From assembly GCA_032158125.1 (NCBI GenBank), contig JASKOT010000035.1, forward strand, positions 117,048 to 181,047: DNA of 64,000 nucleotides, given 5' to 3'. This document shows, piece by piece, positions 34,396 through 45,946 of the stretch. The number at the start of each line of letters is the position of its first letter. Positions within the stretch are counted from its first letter, which is position 1. Under the pieces are notes generated by a model. The model made no database searches. It saw only the letters and a program-made list of their open reading frames with translations, and was not told the DNA's origin. The DNA is from Papiliotrema nemorosa (Eukaryota; Basidiomycota; Tremellomycetes; Tremellales; Rhynchogastremaceae). The position numbers were made by a program, and so were the translations under genes.

Positions 34396-36313
34396 TTAGC
34401 TATCTTGCGAAACTCCCTCGCCAAAATCACAAGCACAAAGTAGCGAAGTGGCGATCAATACCCAGTTACTCCAGAATTGAATCTGACCACTGAAGCCCGC
34501 CGTGGTGAGACCATACGCTATGCTAGCTCCCACAGCTTGAGTCATCTTGTATATGTCCACCAATTTCCCAGCGGCCAGAGGGGTAGAACACGATATGCCA
34601 AGGAGCCAATAACATAGCTGAGGATCAGCTTACCCGTAACCTTTTCAAGTGAACGCCCGGTTCTTTGTCCTTTCTTTGATGGTGTCCCTCGGGAGAATGT
34701 CAAGCTAGAAGCCACTAACACCTTGCCATAGAGCGTCCAGCGATCCGTATGCGAAATACAGACTAGATCCGAATTTGTACTGTTCATCCCCAAACTTGAT
34801 CCATCCTCTAGGATTCGCCTCTCGTCGTAATTCGAATGACCAACCATGTAGCATGGTGATATTCGCAAAGACAAAGAGGAAGGTCCATGCAAGTATCGCT
34901 CGAGTCCGAGTAGGATACGGGGGAAGATCACATAAAAGAGGAATAAACAGCCCTCCGAGAATCTGAGCAGCCCAATAAAGTGCCGAATTGCAGCTCGTCA
35001 GCCTAGCTTTCTCGTGCAGGAACTTAGCCCGTTTGCAACTGAGGTGAAGGGAGGTTGAGAAGAGACGACTCACAATGTCCGACCGGGTAGATCGAATGAT
35101 TCTCCATTCATCACGTTTTGTTGATACGAATAGAACCAGTTGGCCGAGAAGAACATCGGGACGAGAAATATCACCCTGTGTCTCAACCCCTTGATCGAAG
35201 GATCAAGTGACAGTGTTCACTTACCGCTTCTCGTGTCTGATAGCGATGACCGACTCGATTTCCTTCTTGACGACTTGGCTGAAGTCGCTCACTTGCTTCG
35301 ACGGCTCGTGTGCAAAAACCACTGTTCCGTCGTCTCTGTTCACTCGCTCAGGAGGGACAAGAAGGAACGTCAATCCTTGTCCGAGCAACATGATCACCAC
35401 AAAGACTACCCATCAGCTCTTCCGCTTCCGTATGATAAAACACCCCGACCTTACATAGATAAGTCCCGGTGGATATCGTTCCCGTATCCGAAGATCCTTG
35501 ATCTGTCTGCACAAAAGCGATCAGAGCTCCAATCATCCCGCCCAAGTTGAAAATGATCCAAAAGGCAGCTATCGCCCTACCCTTCTGATCAGGCCGAGGA
35601 CTAATCTCAGCCTTGGCCTACTGTCACGGGTCATGGATTTGGAGAGGATGCTGACACAGAGCGGGGAGACATACTAGGAAATCATGATGGATCCCTGGAC
35701 CAACCAGAAGAAAGCACTTCCAACCCCTAAAAGCGCCCCAGAGACCACGACGGCCTTTCCATTATCTGTTTTGGCATAGATGAGCAGAGTGAGAGGGTAC
35801 AACGCGTATGTACAGCCTGATTCCATCAGCTGCATCTTGTTTAGAGCATTTCAGGATTCCGAGAGGAAGGTCAGAGATTCTCACAACCTAGACTCATCGA
35901 CCTCACACCGAAGATCTCAAAGAGGGGTACACAGATGACGATGTACGAGATTGCGCTGGTAGCCATCAGAGCCGAAGAGGCGCATGCCGAAATCGTAGCT
36001 GTCGATCAGTTTGAACGTCATGTTTCGATCTAGACAGCACGGCCAAAGTGACTCTCTGGAGTTGGGTCCTGTGAGGTTGACCGACTCACGGTCGACATTC
36101 CCGCCCCCGCCCATCCCGTTCAACGCGTTGAGCATCCCAGGACAGGAAAACCCGATTAGCGAGACAAGGATAATCTGATGGGTAGATGTAGCCTTGACAA
36201 TGAGCATATGTAGTGTAGTAGAGCTGTGTCTGCGACGATCGACTCACCCATCGTGATGTGTGAGTATTGGAGGTTGCTTGGGTGGACTGATCGGGCACTC
36301 CATCATCCTCCAT
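34396..36313 (-). CDS. UNC93-like major-facilitator membrane protein
   Basis: It starts MEDDGVPDQSTQATSNTHTS and after an intron reads ATSTHQIILVSLIGFSCPGM, then LNALNGMGGGG, the signature first helix and loop of the UNC-93/DUF895 group of the major facilitator superfamily. About eleven membrane segments are split over many short exons. The C-terminal part reads CYWLLGISCSTPLAAGKLVD and IYKMTQAVGASIAYGLTTAG, then QFWSNWVLIATSLL, matching the family's end. Fungal members are probable transporters of unknown substrate; animal UNC-93 regulates ion channels and Toll receptor traffic. No signal peptide. Some middle exons were not resolved. Confidence 0.8.
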
Positions 36314-36764
36314 GTCGATTCTCGACTGGACTCATGTTACCGTCTTAGACTGTGATGAAGTGACCTGAAATATTGCGCTGCCTGCTCTTCTCCTACTCTG
36401 CTTGGTAGAATGAGAGGATGTCAAGAGATCATTAGCTGAACGGGACCATCACATCAGGACGAGTACCTTGCGGCCTTCCTTTCGACACAATCCTGTACAG
36501 CTGAGATGGATTACTGTGTACTACCGATATTCTCATCCAAGTGTACTAGACACATCTTGACAAGTCGTAATACGCAGCAAGAAAGGGCATAGCAGCAATG
36601 AAGTCTTCGGTTGACGCGACTGATTTCTCATTGCTCTCTCCTCCCTGGCTATTCTTCAGGCCAGGCTCAATTGGACCCATTGTACCACCGGGCGTCTTTC
36701 AGTAAGCGCTACATATATCTATATAAGTCTATGTATTCTATTGCGTGTGCACAGTCATTCACTT
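36314..36764. other. Intergenic between UNC93-like gene and alpha/beta hydrolase gene
   Basis: 451 bp. Holds the promoter of the UNC93-like gene and the 3' end of the hydrolase gene; nothing else seen. Confidence 0.45.
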
Positions 36765-38966
36765 CTACCTCGACCATCCTTCCGTAGATCCAGTCCCTAC
36801 ATAATTGATCACCCTCTGCAGACTCTCCCCTGCTAAACCATCCCCATGCCCTGCATTCTCGTCCCAATGTATACCGCCCTTCACCCCATCTGTCATCAGC
36901 ATCAAGGCGCACAAGTACAGAAGAACCCACGCTTTTCGAGATACTTGCGTGCTCTTGCTGTATCGATGATAATATCTTGAGCCCCGAAAAAGAATGCCGA
37001 GATGGATGGGATTTTGGCATTGGGTATCTCGTCAAAGAATAGGTTATTCTCTGCCCAGTCGAAATGCTAGACACATCAGTCGTGCTTGATCATGCAAACT
37101 CACCCTTTGGATGTAGTTGGCAATGCCCACTTCCGACGCGATAAAATAGTATAACAGTAGCTCCAGTGCCTAGATGTGAGCGGTACTCGAGAGGACCAAC
37201 CTTGACTCACGGTCGCTGGCTTTCGGTAGCAAAAGGAATGACAGATATCCCCCTCCCACAAGCAGAAACAAACCGGGTCTACAAATGTATTCCGCTTGAT
37301 CATACTTGGGCATTCTTTCAGTACTACATGTCAGCTCGTCTCGGGTCTGAAAGCGCGATCACCACTTACACCAGGTATGAGCTATACTCCCGTTAGAATG
37401 GCTCAATATCGAAAGACCACCACTTGGTCGACCTCTGACTTCTTGCCAGAATCCCCAACGCGCACAAATGCCCTTCATTCCGCTAAGCAATTCTTCTTTG
37501 GTCCAGGGTTGAAGGTGTCGAGGGTGAAAGATGGACTGCGAAGTGTGCGGAGCGAGAGGTATGATGATTGGATGAGAGGGTAAATCCTTGAGTAGCTTCT
37601 TGATCATGAGATGCGACTGTAAGAGACCGAATCCGAGTCCGTGGAAGTAGACGATGGGCAGTGACCGAGTATCTGAGCGAGCCTTATCGGGTGTCCATTT
37701 GTTCGGTATCCGCACGAGGTATTCAATCTCTCCTTCTTTATACTACCATCAGCACACTCCCGCTGTATCGGCCTACCATGCCCATTCCGTGGTAAGGGTA
37801 GATGACTTCGCGCAGCCACCAATTGACCAAATTCGACAACGCATACATGATCAATGGTCGACCCTTCGCCATGACCGGGTCCAAGGTCAATCGCATAATC
37901 TCGATATTAGAATCGAATCCTTCGGCAAATGTCGATCCTGTCCTCGCTTCCAGCATCTCCATTGAGCTGAGCAAAAAATTCATCTTCTCCTGGTCATCCT
38001 TGATTTCTTCGTACGGGACATTGAAGCAAGACCACGCGAGCCATATCATCACATTCTCCTTCTTGATCGACTCCCATGGCGCGTGGTTGAACCTGCTGTG
38101 AGCTATTTCCCAGACTGCGAGCAGCAACCTACCAGGTCCTCAATCTCTCCCTAAAATCTACAGCTCTTCGGTCCATCGGATGCAGTCGGATCAAGTCCCC
38201 ATGCCGATCAATAATCCCATCTTCGTCATAATCCGGGTTGACTCCCACATCACCCTCAATCTCCGCCCTCAATCTCTCCTCTCTATCCCCTTGACTCTCC
38301 TCCACAAACGCCTCGATTGTCGCCTTGACGCTTTCCGTCATCTTCCCAACTCGCCTCCTGACTTGCATTCCGTGTAGCTCCTCATAGTGTCGATCTTGAA
38401 TATGATGATATTCCGCCGCAGTCACCTGGCCCAATTCATACATCTTATACGCCTCTCTTTCCATTTCCCTATCCACATCCCCAGGTATAGGCCGAGGTCG
38501 ACTGGGCGGTCCATAAGATAGATCTGCACGCAGTACTCTTCTAAAGAGCTCATTACGCTTCTCAAGGGGGAGAGCGGAAGGCGGGGCCGGTTTTTGGACA
38601 AGGCGGATAAGGTACGACATGTGGATTGCGAACACCACTTCAGTGAGAGCGTAGCCGGCAAAAAGGGTCGCAGTAAGTCCTGTCCGACCGCCGAGACCTT
38701 GGCCGAGGAGAACGTACCATACCAGGTAGGCACTAATGGTAAGTCATTGGGCACCGAGCAGTGAACACTCACCAGCTGAGAGGGGTGATCATCCAGACTA
38801 GGAGAACTAGGGCCATGGCGACATAATATCCATTACCCAACTCCCTGTTTTTGGGTACCTTGCGAGGGTATACTTCTTCGGGTAAAGGGGTTAAGCCGAG
38901 GTTCGATATACTCAGCGGGTCGTCAGGGTTGATCTCATCTTCGATAGGATTAATCAACACCGACAT
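36765..38966 (-). CDS. Membrane-anchored alpha/beta hydrolase (lipase-like)
   Basis: The first ATG in frame is at 38966 (MSVLINPIEDEI). Two N-terminal membrane segments (YYVAMALVLLVWMITPLSWW and one after the first intron) precede a charged region of about 130 residues, then FNHAPWESIKKENVMIWLAW. The catalytic part has IVYFHGLGFGLLQSHLMIKK (oxyanion HG), LSILSHSNGSIAHTW (nucleophile Ser elbow), SAFFFGAQDIIID (acid) and NAGHGDGLAGESL (His). The last intron was placed so that YLEKHGVKGGIHWDENAGHG reads through. It ends VGTGSTEGWSR. The elbow is S-H-S-N-G, with Ser in place of the first Gly of GxSxG. A serine hydrolase on an internal membrane is inferred; the substrate is unknown. Confidence 0.75.
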
Positions 38967-39925
38967 GACGGCCGAGTTTATTCTCAAAGCCGCAACAGAA
39001 TTATCCCCCAAGTCGGAGCTGGACAATGATAGGAGGAAAGCCTGTCTCTGCTTGTGACTTTGAATCGATGTGAAAAGACCTTTGTATCACCCCATGGTGT
39101 CCCGACAATGTGATGACAATGGAGATGACTGTTGGGGGAGTCAAAGGAAGGGAAAATGTCAACAACAATTGACCGGGCCCCGAGGCGACCACCCCCCGTG
39201 GTCTGATACCCAGATAGATATCTTGAAGGGCACAGAGACGAAGAACAGCACCTCTGTCAGCCCCGGTTCCATCATGCTTGTATTACGATGTACCAGGCTA
39301 TCAACGCTGCTGTAAGGACCGCTTCAGCTGTCTCTCCGGCAATGCAGCCAGTCAACCCCGGTCATCTCGACAATCTGGCCCCCGCGACTCTGCAACAACC
39401 TTCTCACCCTCTGTGCCTCCTCGACTGGGCACAGCTGGTTCACGACGACCCTATCGAAATGATCACTCCCTTCTATCAGGATCTTGCGCTTGAATTCCAA
39501 GCCTGGGGCAGCCTCGACCGTTGGACTGAGTACCGCTTCCCGACTAGCTATTCGCTCTTTACGCCACCTGTGCCTACATGAAGGTTCCGACTATGTCTGA
39601 AGTGACTGCATCTGTACCGATCAATCCTCGCGCTTGAGAAAAGCCCAGAGATCCTTGATTTGGATGAGTATGGCTCTAAATCTATAGGGACTATCATCTT
39701 CCCGCACGGGCGGGACTACGTCTGTCCTCCCTTGCTCGCGGATGGCTCTCTTTCACGAGCGTGGACACTACAGGAAGAGACGTTTCCTATCGTCGGCGTC
39801 TGAATTATGGAGCTTTCTTTTCCCAGACGAAGGAGGTACTGGATCTGCTGGCGCCTGGGTGAATCTGAGCATCGGATACGAGCTCCAAATACAGAGCGCG
39901 TACGGAGTATGTTCTAGGAAGTATG
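38967..39925. other. Intergenic with one doubtful small ORF
   Basis: A 959 bp stretch between the starts/stops of two minus-strand genes. The only item of note is the 97-codon plus-strand frame at 39288-39581. Otherwise it is the GT61 3' end and the hydrolase promoter. Confidence 0.4.
39288..39581 (+). CDS. Doubtful small hypothetical protein (97 aa)
   Basis: The frame opens MYQAINAAVRTASAVSPAMQ and ends with a Pro-rich tail. Its second half (LLDWAQLVHDDP, LEFQAWGSLDRWTEYRF) has the mixed hydrophobic/Trp/Tyr content of real protein, unlike most chance frames nearby. No family recognised, no clear intron, and no long coding context on either side. It could be a small gene, an exon of a longer one, or a relic. 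Reported because the interval has nothing else. Confidence 0.25.
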   Translation: MYQAINAAVRTASAVSPAMQPVNPGHLDNLAPATLQQPSHPLCLLDWAQLVHDDPIEMITPFYQDLALEFQAWGSLDRWTEYRFPTSYSLFTPPVPT

Positions 39926-41517
39926 TTAGACAGGCAGTCCAGACAGCACGTGTGCCAATAACCCTTCATCCAGCGGGATGTGATCCTGACCCTCGTTACT
40001 CTCTGCTCCTTGAGGGAGTATGCCTGGCTCGGTACGCCAAATGTTCTCGGATACACCAGTGTCATTTCGCTAAGATTTTCAGCCTGCAACCAAATTCCAA
40101 GAGTGGAACTGACGAGCGCGGTGTAAGTGTGGCCAAGAAGAGCTGCCGTGGTCTGGTAGTCTCTCGTGTGATGGTGCAGGGGCAGTATCTGCCCGTGAGA
40201 CTTCTCAAGTGTGTCGGGTCACTGACAGGGCTCACCTCGATTACGGTGGAATTGGGCTTCATCCAGACTTGATGCGTCAAGCCGTTCCCGTGTACACCAA
40301 GCAATATCTGCGATCAGCTACTGAAAAACAGCTCACTCAACATCAACCGCCGCTATTTGAGCGAGTTGCTCGCTTGCCTCCATATCTTCGAAGATGAGAT
40401 GCTTAAAGTCCATTTTGCCCTGTGCTTTGAAGGTCTCGAGGGTCCGCATGACGCCGTGATGAGCCTCCTGGGAAAATCGTCGCCCGGTGTTCTGCCTATC
40501 GACATATCCTACAATGGGACGGGCATTCTTCGTTCCAAATATACCGCTGCCTTTGATGCCATAGTGCTGAAGTGTCCTATCACGCATCGGAGACCAGAAT
40601 CGTCCGAACGCCTTTGGATCCGCCATGATTGACGGTGCCTCGAACATATCGATGGCCATCTTGTTCCAAATCTCGGCTTTCGGGTTGTGACGGTGCGACG
40701 CCCACCTGTCAATCATCGCCACTGCTAGTGAGCCATCTCACTTGCGGGGCGGGATGGGGGTACTGACGCCGCTCGAAACAGACCCATGAGCTTGGATCTC
40801 CGCTCCATGTCTCCCAAAGCTGATCGTCGATGAATCCGCCATCAAATAGCCCCTCAATGATCGCCAGGTTTAGTCCCTTCTGGTCTGCCCAGCCCCCCTG
40901 CCAGGGAATTATCAGTCTGGTACTCGTCTCTTCCATCGACCCATCCCTGCTGTTCATGCTGGCTGCCAGGAGGGCGGCAAAGCCTCCGAGGACATTCTCT
41001 ATCATGAAATGATAGTACCAATAAAGAACAGTCCATCCGGCCTGGGGGTTTTCGTTGATCCAAACTGCGGGCTCAATCGGTGGCCTTGATGACTCGGTAC
41101 GTCTGACGTACTTGTAGAACCGGGTAGATGCTTGACCCGGGAGGCGACCGGTACGGTGGAAGACGATATTCGAGTGGGTGGGCTGGTGAAGGCGTCCTCT
41201 ATTATGCGCTCAGCGACGTCTCCGTTGAAATCTGTATTTTAGCTCCCAACGACCGCTCCCAATCGAAGTATAGACGCACAGAAGGTCTTTTGATTATAGC
41301 ACGCATTCTGAATAACGTAGAAACCCGGGATATCATTGGTTATCCGACTGGGCAGCTCGTAATATTCAGCGTCCTGGACATTCATCCAGGCATGATCGGG
41401 GCGGTCCATTTGTTGTAAACGGTAGAAAGCCGCGAGGAGGATGAATCCTATCGTCCCCACCGACAAAGCGATCACATGAGCCTTTGTCACCCTCAAATGT
41501 CCGTTGGTCGATAACAT
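39926..41517 (-). CDS. Family 61 glycosyltransferase (DUF563), type II membrane protein
   Basis: It starts MLSTNGHLRVTKAH. One membrane segment follows (VIALSVGTIGFILLAAFYRL), so the enzyme is a type II Golgi/ER protein. Exons then give KHLPGSTS, the GT61 block WTVLYWYYHFMIENVLGGFA (compare the H-F-x-I/D of the family), and DLFEAPSIMADPKAF-like and MRDRTLQHYG segments. The hallmark GVHGNGLTHQVWMKPNSTVIE is at about 40250. After it, TRDYQTTAALLGHTYTALRND closes the domain in an intron-separated exon, ending LSGLPV at 39926. GT61 enzymes add xylose, GlcNAc or arabinose in N- or O-glycan and wall synthesis. The sugar used cannot be read here. Tremellomycetes use many xylosyltransferases, which is suggestive only. 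Confidence 0.85.
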
Positions 41518-41971
41518 TGCTGCTGGATACCAAGAGTATACAGGAAACAACCCGGTTCGATGAAGCTAGAAACATACCATGGGCCCAACAAAACTGTGTT
41601 CCGAGATGGAGAGGTTTCCTATGCGGGAATGGCTCTAGCTTGCCCTAGAAATGCCAGAAATACCATCAATGGATCTCGTTCCGCCTGGCCATCCGATAGA
41701 CTGTGACCATACTGACATCGAGGTAGGGCTGAATCTCGACATTGGGTATGCATCCTCCGAGTGCCACCAACTCTCAAAATCCCTAAATCGTCATGCGGCG
41801 CTTACCGCCTACGTAAGAGGGGTGACTAACTTATACCTAACTTAAACATACGATAAAATGTCACGACGCGAGGCAACAGCAGCAGCGAGCCAGTAGATGA
41901 GAGATAGTGGTGCATATATTGCATGTTCACAGGTCTCGAAAGTCGGGAAGTCACAAATATCCCTCTCGACA
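41518..41971. other. Intergenic between GT61 gene and P/Q-rich gene
   Basis: 454 bp; promoter of the GT61 gene and 3' end of the P/Q-rich gene. Nothing recognisable inside. Confidence 0.5.
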
Positions 41972-44900
41972 TTACTTTGCCTGCCATTCCTTGAATAACC
42001 CGTCTAAACTTCGATGTATCATACCCTCTGGCAAACTCTTGATGATATCACTAATCTTCTCATTCACCACCTCGCTCTTCTCCCCCGCCTTTGCCGCGTA
42101 ATCAGTGGTCAAGCGGTACATGGCCAAGATTGCCAAAGACACGTGTGTCTGGTGCGAAGCGTATGGCGAATCGGCTCGGATGGCAGTTGCCAGAGGACCC
42201 AACGATCCGTGAGACGACGACGCATTCGCTGAGGCTGTAGGATTGCGCTCACCTCGAGCGAGTCGGAGAAGAATTTCTAAAAGATTGTTTGGATCAGATT
42301 GGAGGGATTCGGTGAATGATCTACGATCTGTTTGGGTTCCGATGGACGACGAGGAAGCCCAACCTGCAAGGATCGTCTGGAGCGTGGGTGGCTGCTAGTG
42401 AGCAGGAGAACCATCAACGCAAGGCAACTCACTGGATCGGGGTCGGCAACTTTGAGCTTGCCCATCCATCCAGTCTCAGATTTCGCCTTGACAGCTCCAA
42501 ACTGCTCCACAAGCCACTCGTCTGCCGTGTTCATTCGACACCATTTTGGCTCACTCAGGGGTCGCTTCTTGTTCAAGTATACAGTCAGGACGAGAGGCTC
42601 TTCGAAAGAAGCTCGATGGAAAGGAGGTAAGGTAGGTGACGAGGCGTCCTTCTCAAACTCGGCCAGCTTATCCCCGGAAAGAGCCGCGAATCGTTGATCT
42701 TCCATATCGTAGTACTCAGCCTGCGCGTCAGCCATGCAACATTTTCTCCGATAATGAGCTCACGAGAACTCCCTTTGGAACACTTTGCTCCTCCCCGCCT
42801 TTGGCGATGCTCTTGAACTCAAGATCAATCTTCGCTTCGCCCCGGTCGATCGTCATGCTAGACACGACGGATGCGTCGAGACATAATCGTCGTTGAGATT
42901 CCTGGTACAGAATGGAGATTCGATTCAGAGACGGCGTAGGGATATCCAGGTCAGCCAGCAGGTCCTCGTTTGATCCGTGGCTGCTGACTGATGACCGACG
43001 TCGAGTTCGCGACTTGTAGGCGCTCGCAGTGTTTTCAGCTGACTGAGCGAGCACTTCGCTCTCCACCGCACTTGCGGCAGGCTTCTCCTCGGTGGACTCG
43101 ACCTTGATCTCTGGGACTTCGGTGGGAGCCGCGTCGCTTCCTCCAATGTCCGCACCCCCATCATTTGCGGGTCCATCTTCGCTCGCTGCAGGTTGCGCGC
43201 TCTCGACCAGATCCTCGATGGCGGCCGCAACGATACCTGGATCGGTGACCATGGAGATATCACCCATTTCCGGCGCGTCTTCAGCCGTTGGCTGATTGTT
43301 ACCGGCCTCATCCGAGGTCACTATAGTTGATGTGTTCTCTGACTCTTCCGCGACAGCGCTGGGGTTAGTCTGCTGACGAGCAACCTCGTCGGTCTCTGTT
43401 TGAGTATGCCCCTCTTCTTCCACCGTCGCCAAAACCAACCCTGAGACCGGCTCTGTGGCTTGCTCCCCTACAGACTGCGGCAAATCCTCCGCTGCCTGGG
43501 TGTCCGGGACATCCTCGCCGTCCTTCGTAACATCAACAGCAGGTTCACCACCTGGTGGGACAGTCTCGCTGACTTCGGCCTCCTCGCCGACTTCCTCCAA
43601 CGTAGCTTGCGTCGCAGCAGTGCTCTCTCTCGCAGTTTGCCCGACCGCTTCTTGTCCAGCAGGAGCAGGTGCTACACTGCTCGTAGCTCTTCTCCACCTC
43701 TTATTCGGGTTCCTCCTCATCGCTTTCGGCACACGATCCAACTCTGCAGGCGACTCAAAGTAGATTCGGAAACGATTCTGATTAAACTCATGGATGGCAG
43801 TAGCGGCAGTAGCGGCAGTAGCTGAAGATGATTCGTTTGGTTTTCCGTGGGTCAAGAGATGGAAATTCGAACGCTTCTTGGGTGAGGATGCACCCTCATC
43901 TGCGAGGGTCAGCGCGACTCGCAACTTGGCTGGAGATCACTGACCACCTTCTGGCGTTTTGGCTTTACGCTTCTCCCCTCTCTTCCCCTCGACAGTCTCG
44001 GAGGACTCTACAGCTTCGGACTTCACAGAAGTTGGATCTGGCTCTTCTTCTTCCTTCGCGGTTAATTCGTTGGGTTTCGCCTCAGACTCGGTCTCGACTT
44101 CCTCCTTGACTTCAGTCACCGCCTCCTCTTCTTTCACGCCCTCAGTCTCCACCTTTGTAGCTTGTTCAGGCGCAATCACTGGGTCATCCTCTACTCCTCC
44201 CACCTCTTCCTCGACATCATCGACTTCATGCCCGATCTGACCCCATGTCCAGCCAAGGCTTTTCACCTCGATACCCACGATTCTGAAATCTGTCAAGGTC
44301 GTCTTGTCCTCCTTCTGATTCACATCTTTACTCTTTTCTCTTCTTTTCCGATCATGAATTTCCCGGTCTCTCTCCCGGTGAGATCTCGAATGATCGTGTC
44401 CTCTTCGCATCTGAGAAGGTCCTCTCGGAGCATTGGGCAAACCAGCCCCGTGATTTCCACCTCTACCGCCTCGCATACCACGAGGTCCAGCATGACCCCC
44501 TCTTCCACCTGCTGCACCACCACGACCGCCACCACCGAGACCAGAAGACGCCAGAGAAGGGACGGGACCAAAGCCCATATGTATGGGTTCACGAACGACA
44601 GGAGGAGCGGGAAGATTTGGCTTGTTGGGCGTGGACCCCGATTGACCAGTAGCCGCACGAGGGGCAGAAGGGAGGGAAGCAGGTACAGGACGAACAGGGA
44701 AATTAGGCGGTGGTCTGATATTTGGATTGTTTCCCGGTAGACCTGAAGGTCGGACAGGGGGGATATTCTGTTGAGGCGGACGATTTTGCATAGACATGTT
44801 CCCAAAATTGTTGTTGTTGTTACTTGCCGGACCGCTCGGTGGACCGCCTGGACCGTCAAATCTGGGTCGTTTGGCGGGCGGATGAGAGGGCGAGTTTCCC

Positions 44901-45641
44901 ATAGGCGGTCGACCTGTATTTGACGGGACTCGTGGTGCTGGTTGATAAGGTCTGTGCTGACCGACCGTCGGACCAGGAGTTGGCGTGGGTCGCACCGGCG
45001 AATATGGCTGATTCTGTTGGGGGTAATAGGGCTGTTGCGGTCCGGCTGCAGGTGGTCGATAAGGTTGTTGCGCAGGTTGACCTGAAGCGCCCGGCTGTTG
45101 CCAATTGTAAGGTTGTGCAGGTTGCTGAGGGTACTGCTGTGGGTATTGCTGCGATTGTTGAGGATAGCTTGGGGTGTACGGCTGAGTAGGATACGGTTGC
45201 GCCGGACCAGTCTGTGGATACGTTTGAGCAGGAGGTGGTCGATATGGCGCAGACGCGGGTGGAGCCTGATATTGAGGTTGCTGAACGTGTGCAGAGTGCT
45301 GAGCACTAGCTAAAGCCGAGTATCCGTAATTGGCATATGGATTGGCTGCCCCGGCTGTTGCAGCAGGTTGAGCAGTGCCCGCATAGGCTCCTCCAGTAGC
45401 TTGAGCTTGGCTCTGTCTGTAAGCTTTGGGAAAACTTTATAAATGCACAACTTGCCTGATAGTATGCCGCCCACGCTGCTGCATGGGCTGCTTGATCCTG
45501 CTGAGGTTGTTGTTGTTGAGGATAGGGGGGTTGAGGAGGGGGCGGTCCCGGAGGCAAGGGAGGAGCCGGGCCTGGCATGTTGACTGTAGGGGGCCGAGCT
45601 GGAAGTCCCGATGGTCCTGCTCCGTACTGCTGCTTGTTCAT
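41972..45641 (-). CDS. Large P/Q-rich protein with RGG box, unknown function
   Basis: It starts MNKQQYGAGPSGLPARPPTV. The first 350 residues are Pro/Gln/Tyr/Gly-rich, with a WAAYYQ motif and prion-like runs such as QQSQQYPQQYPQQPAQPY. Next comes an RGG box (GGGGRGGAAGGRGGHAG, RGMRGGRGGNHG), a basic DHSRSHRERDREIHDRKRRE stretch, then acidic Glu/Val repeats. After an intron near 43930 a short compact piece (IHEFNQNRFRIYFESPAELD, RVPKAMRRNPNKRWRR) is followed by 200 acidic, low-complexity residues. The C-terminal part looks folded: NRISILYQESQRRLCLDASV, SEPKWCRMNTADEWLVEQFG and SLDGLFKEWQAK. The composition suggests an RNA-binding, condensate-forming protein, but no known domain was recognised. 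About 1,120 residues after splicing. Confidence 0.75.
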
Positions 45642-45946
45642 TGCCGATGCTTACGGGTACATTGATGATGAGATGGATACGATGAGGTTGATGGAGGTGC
45701 GCAGAAATCTTGTGCCGTGGGACGCGATGCTGAGTGATTAGCGGGAGCAAATCCACTTTGTAATCGGTCGAGGCAGATCTATTACAAACTGTTTCCTAAT
45801 GCTATTACAAGTCCTGTCTCCGGCCGTCCATCAAGGGGCAACTGACAAAGATGAGGTGTACCGTTGAATAGGTATCCACACTGCTCCTTGCCCCGACCTT
45901 CACTCCGTATCCTAAGCTCGAGCGAGACGACAGAACGGCGATCGAG
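45642..45946. promoter_or_regulatory. Divergent promoter of the P/Q-rich gene and FOL1
   Basis: 305 bp between the two start codons. No gene or clear motif. Confidence 0.45.

Noticed and set aside
44320..45306. 328-codon minus-strand frame rich in His/Arg/Leu/Ile.
   Set aside because: It lies wholly over the P/Q-rich gene in another phase; its composition is the frame-shifted reading of CAG/CCT-type repeats. The in-frame reading has an RGG box and joins the flanking exons.
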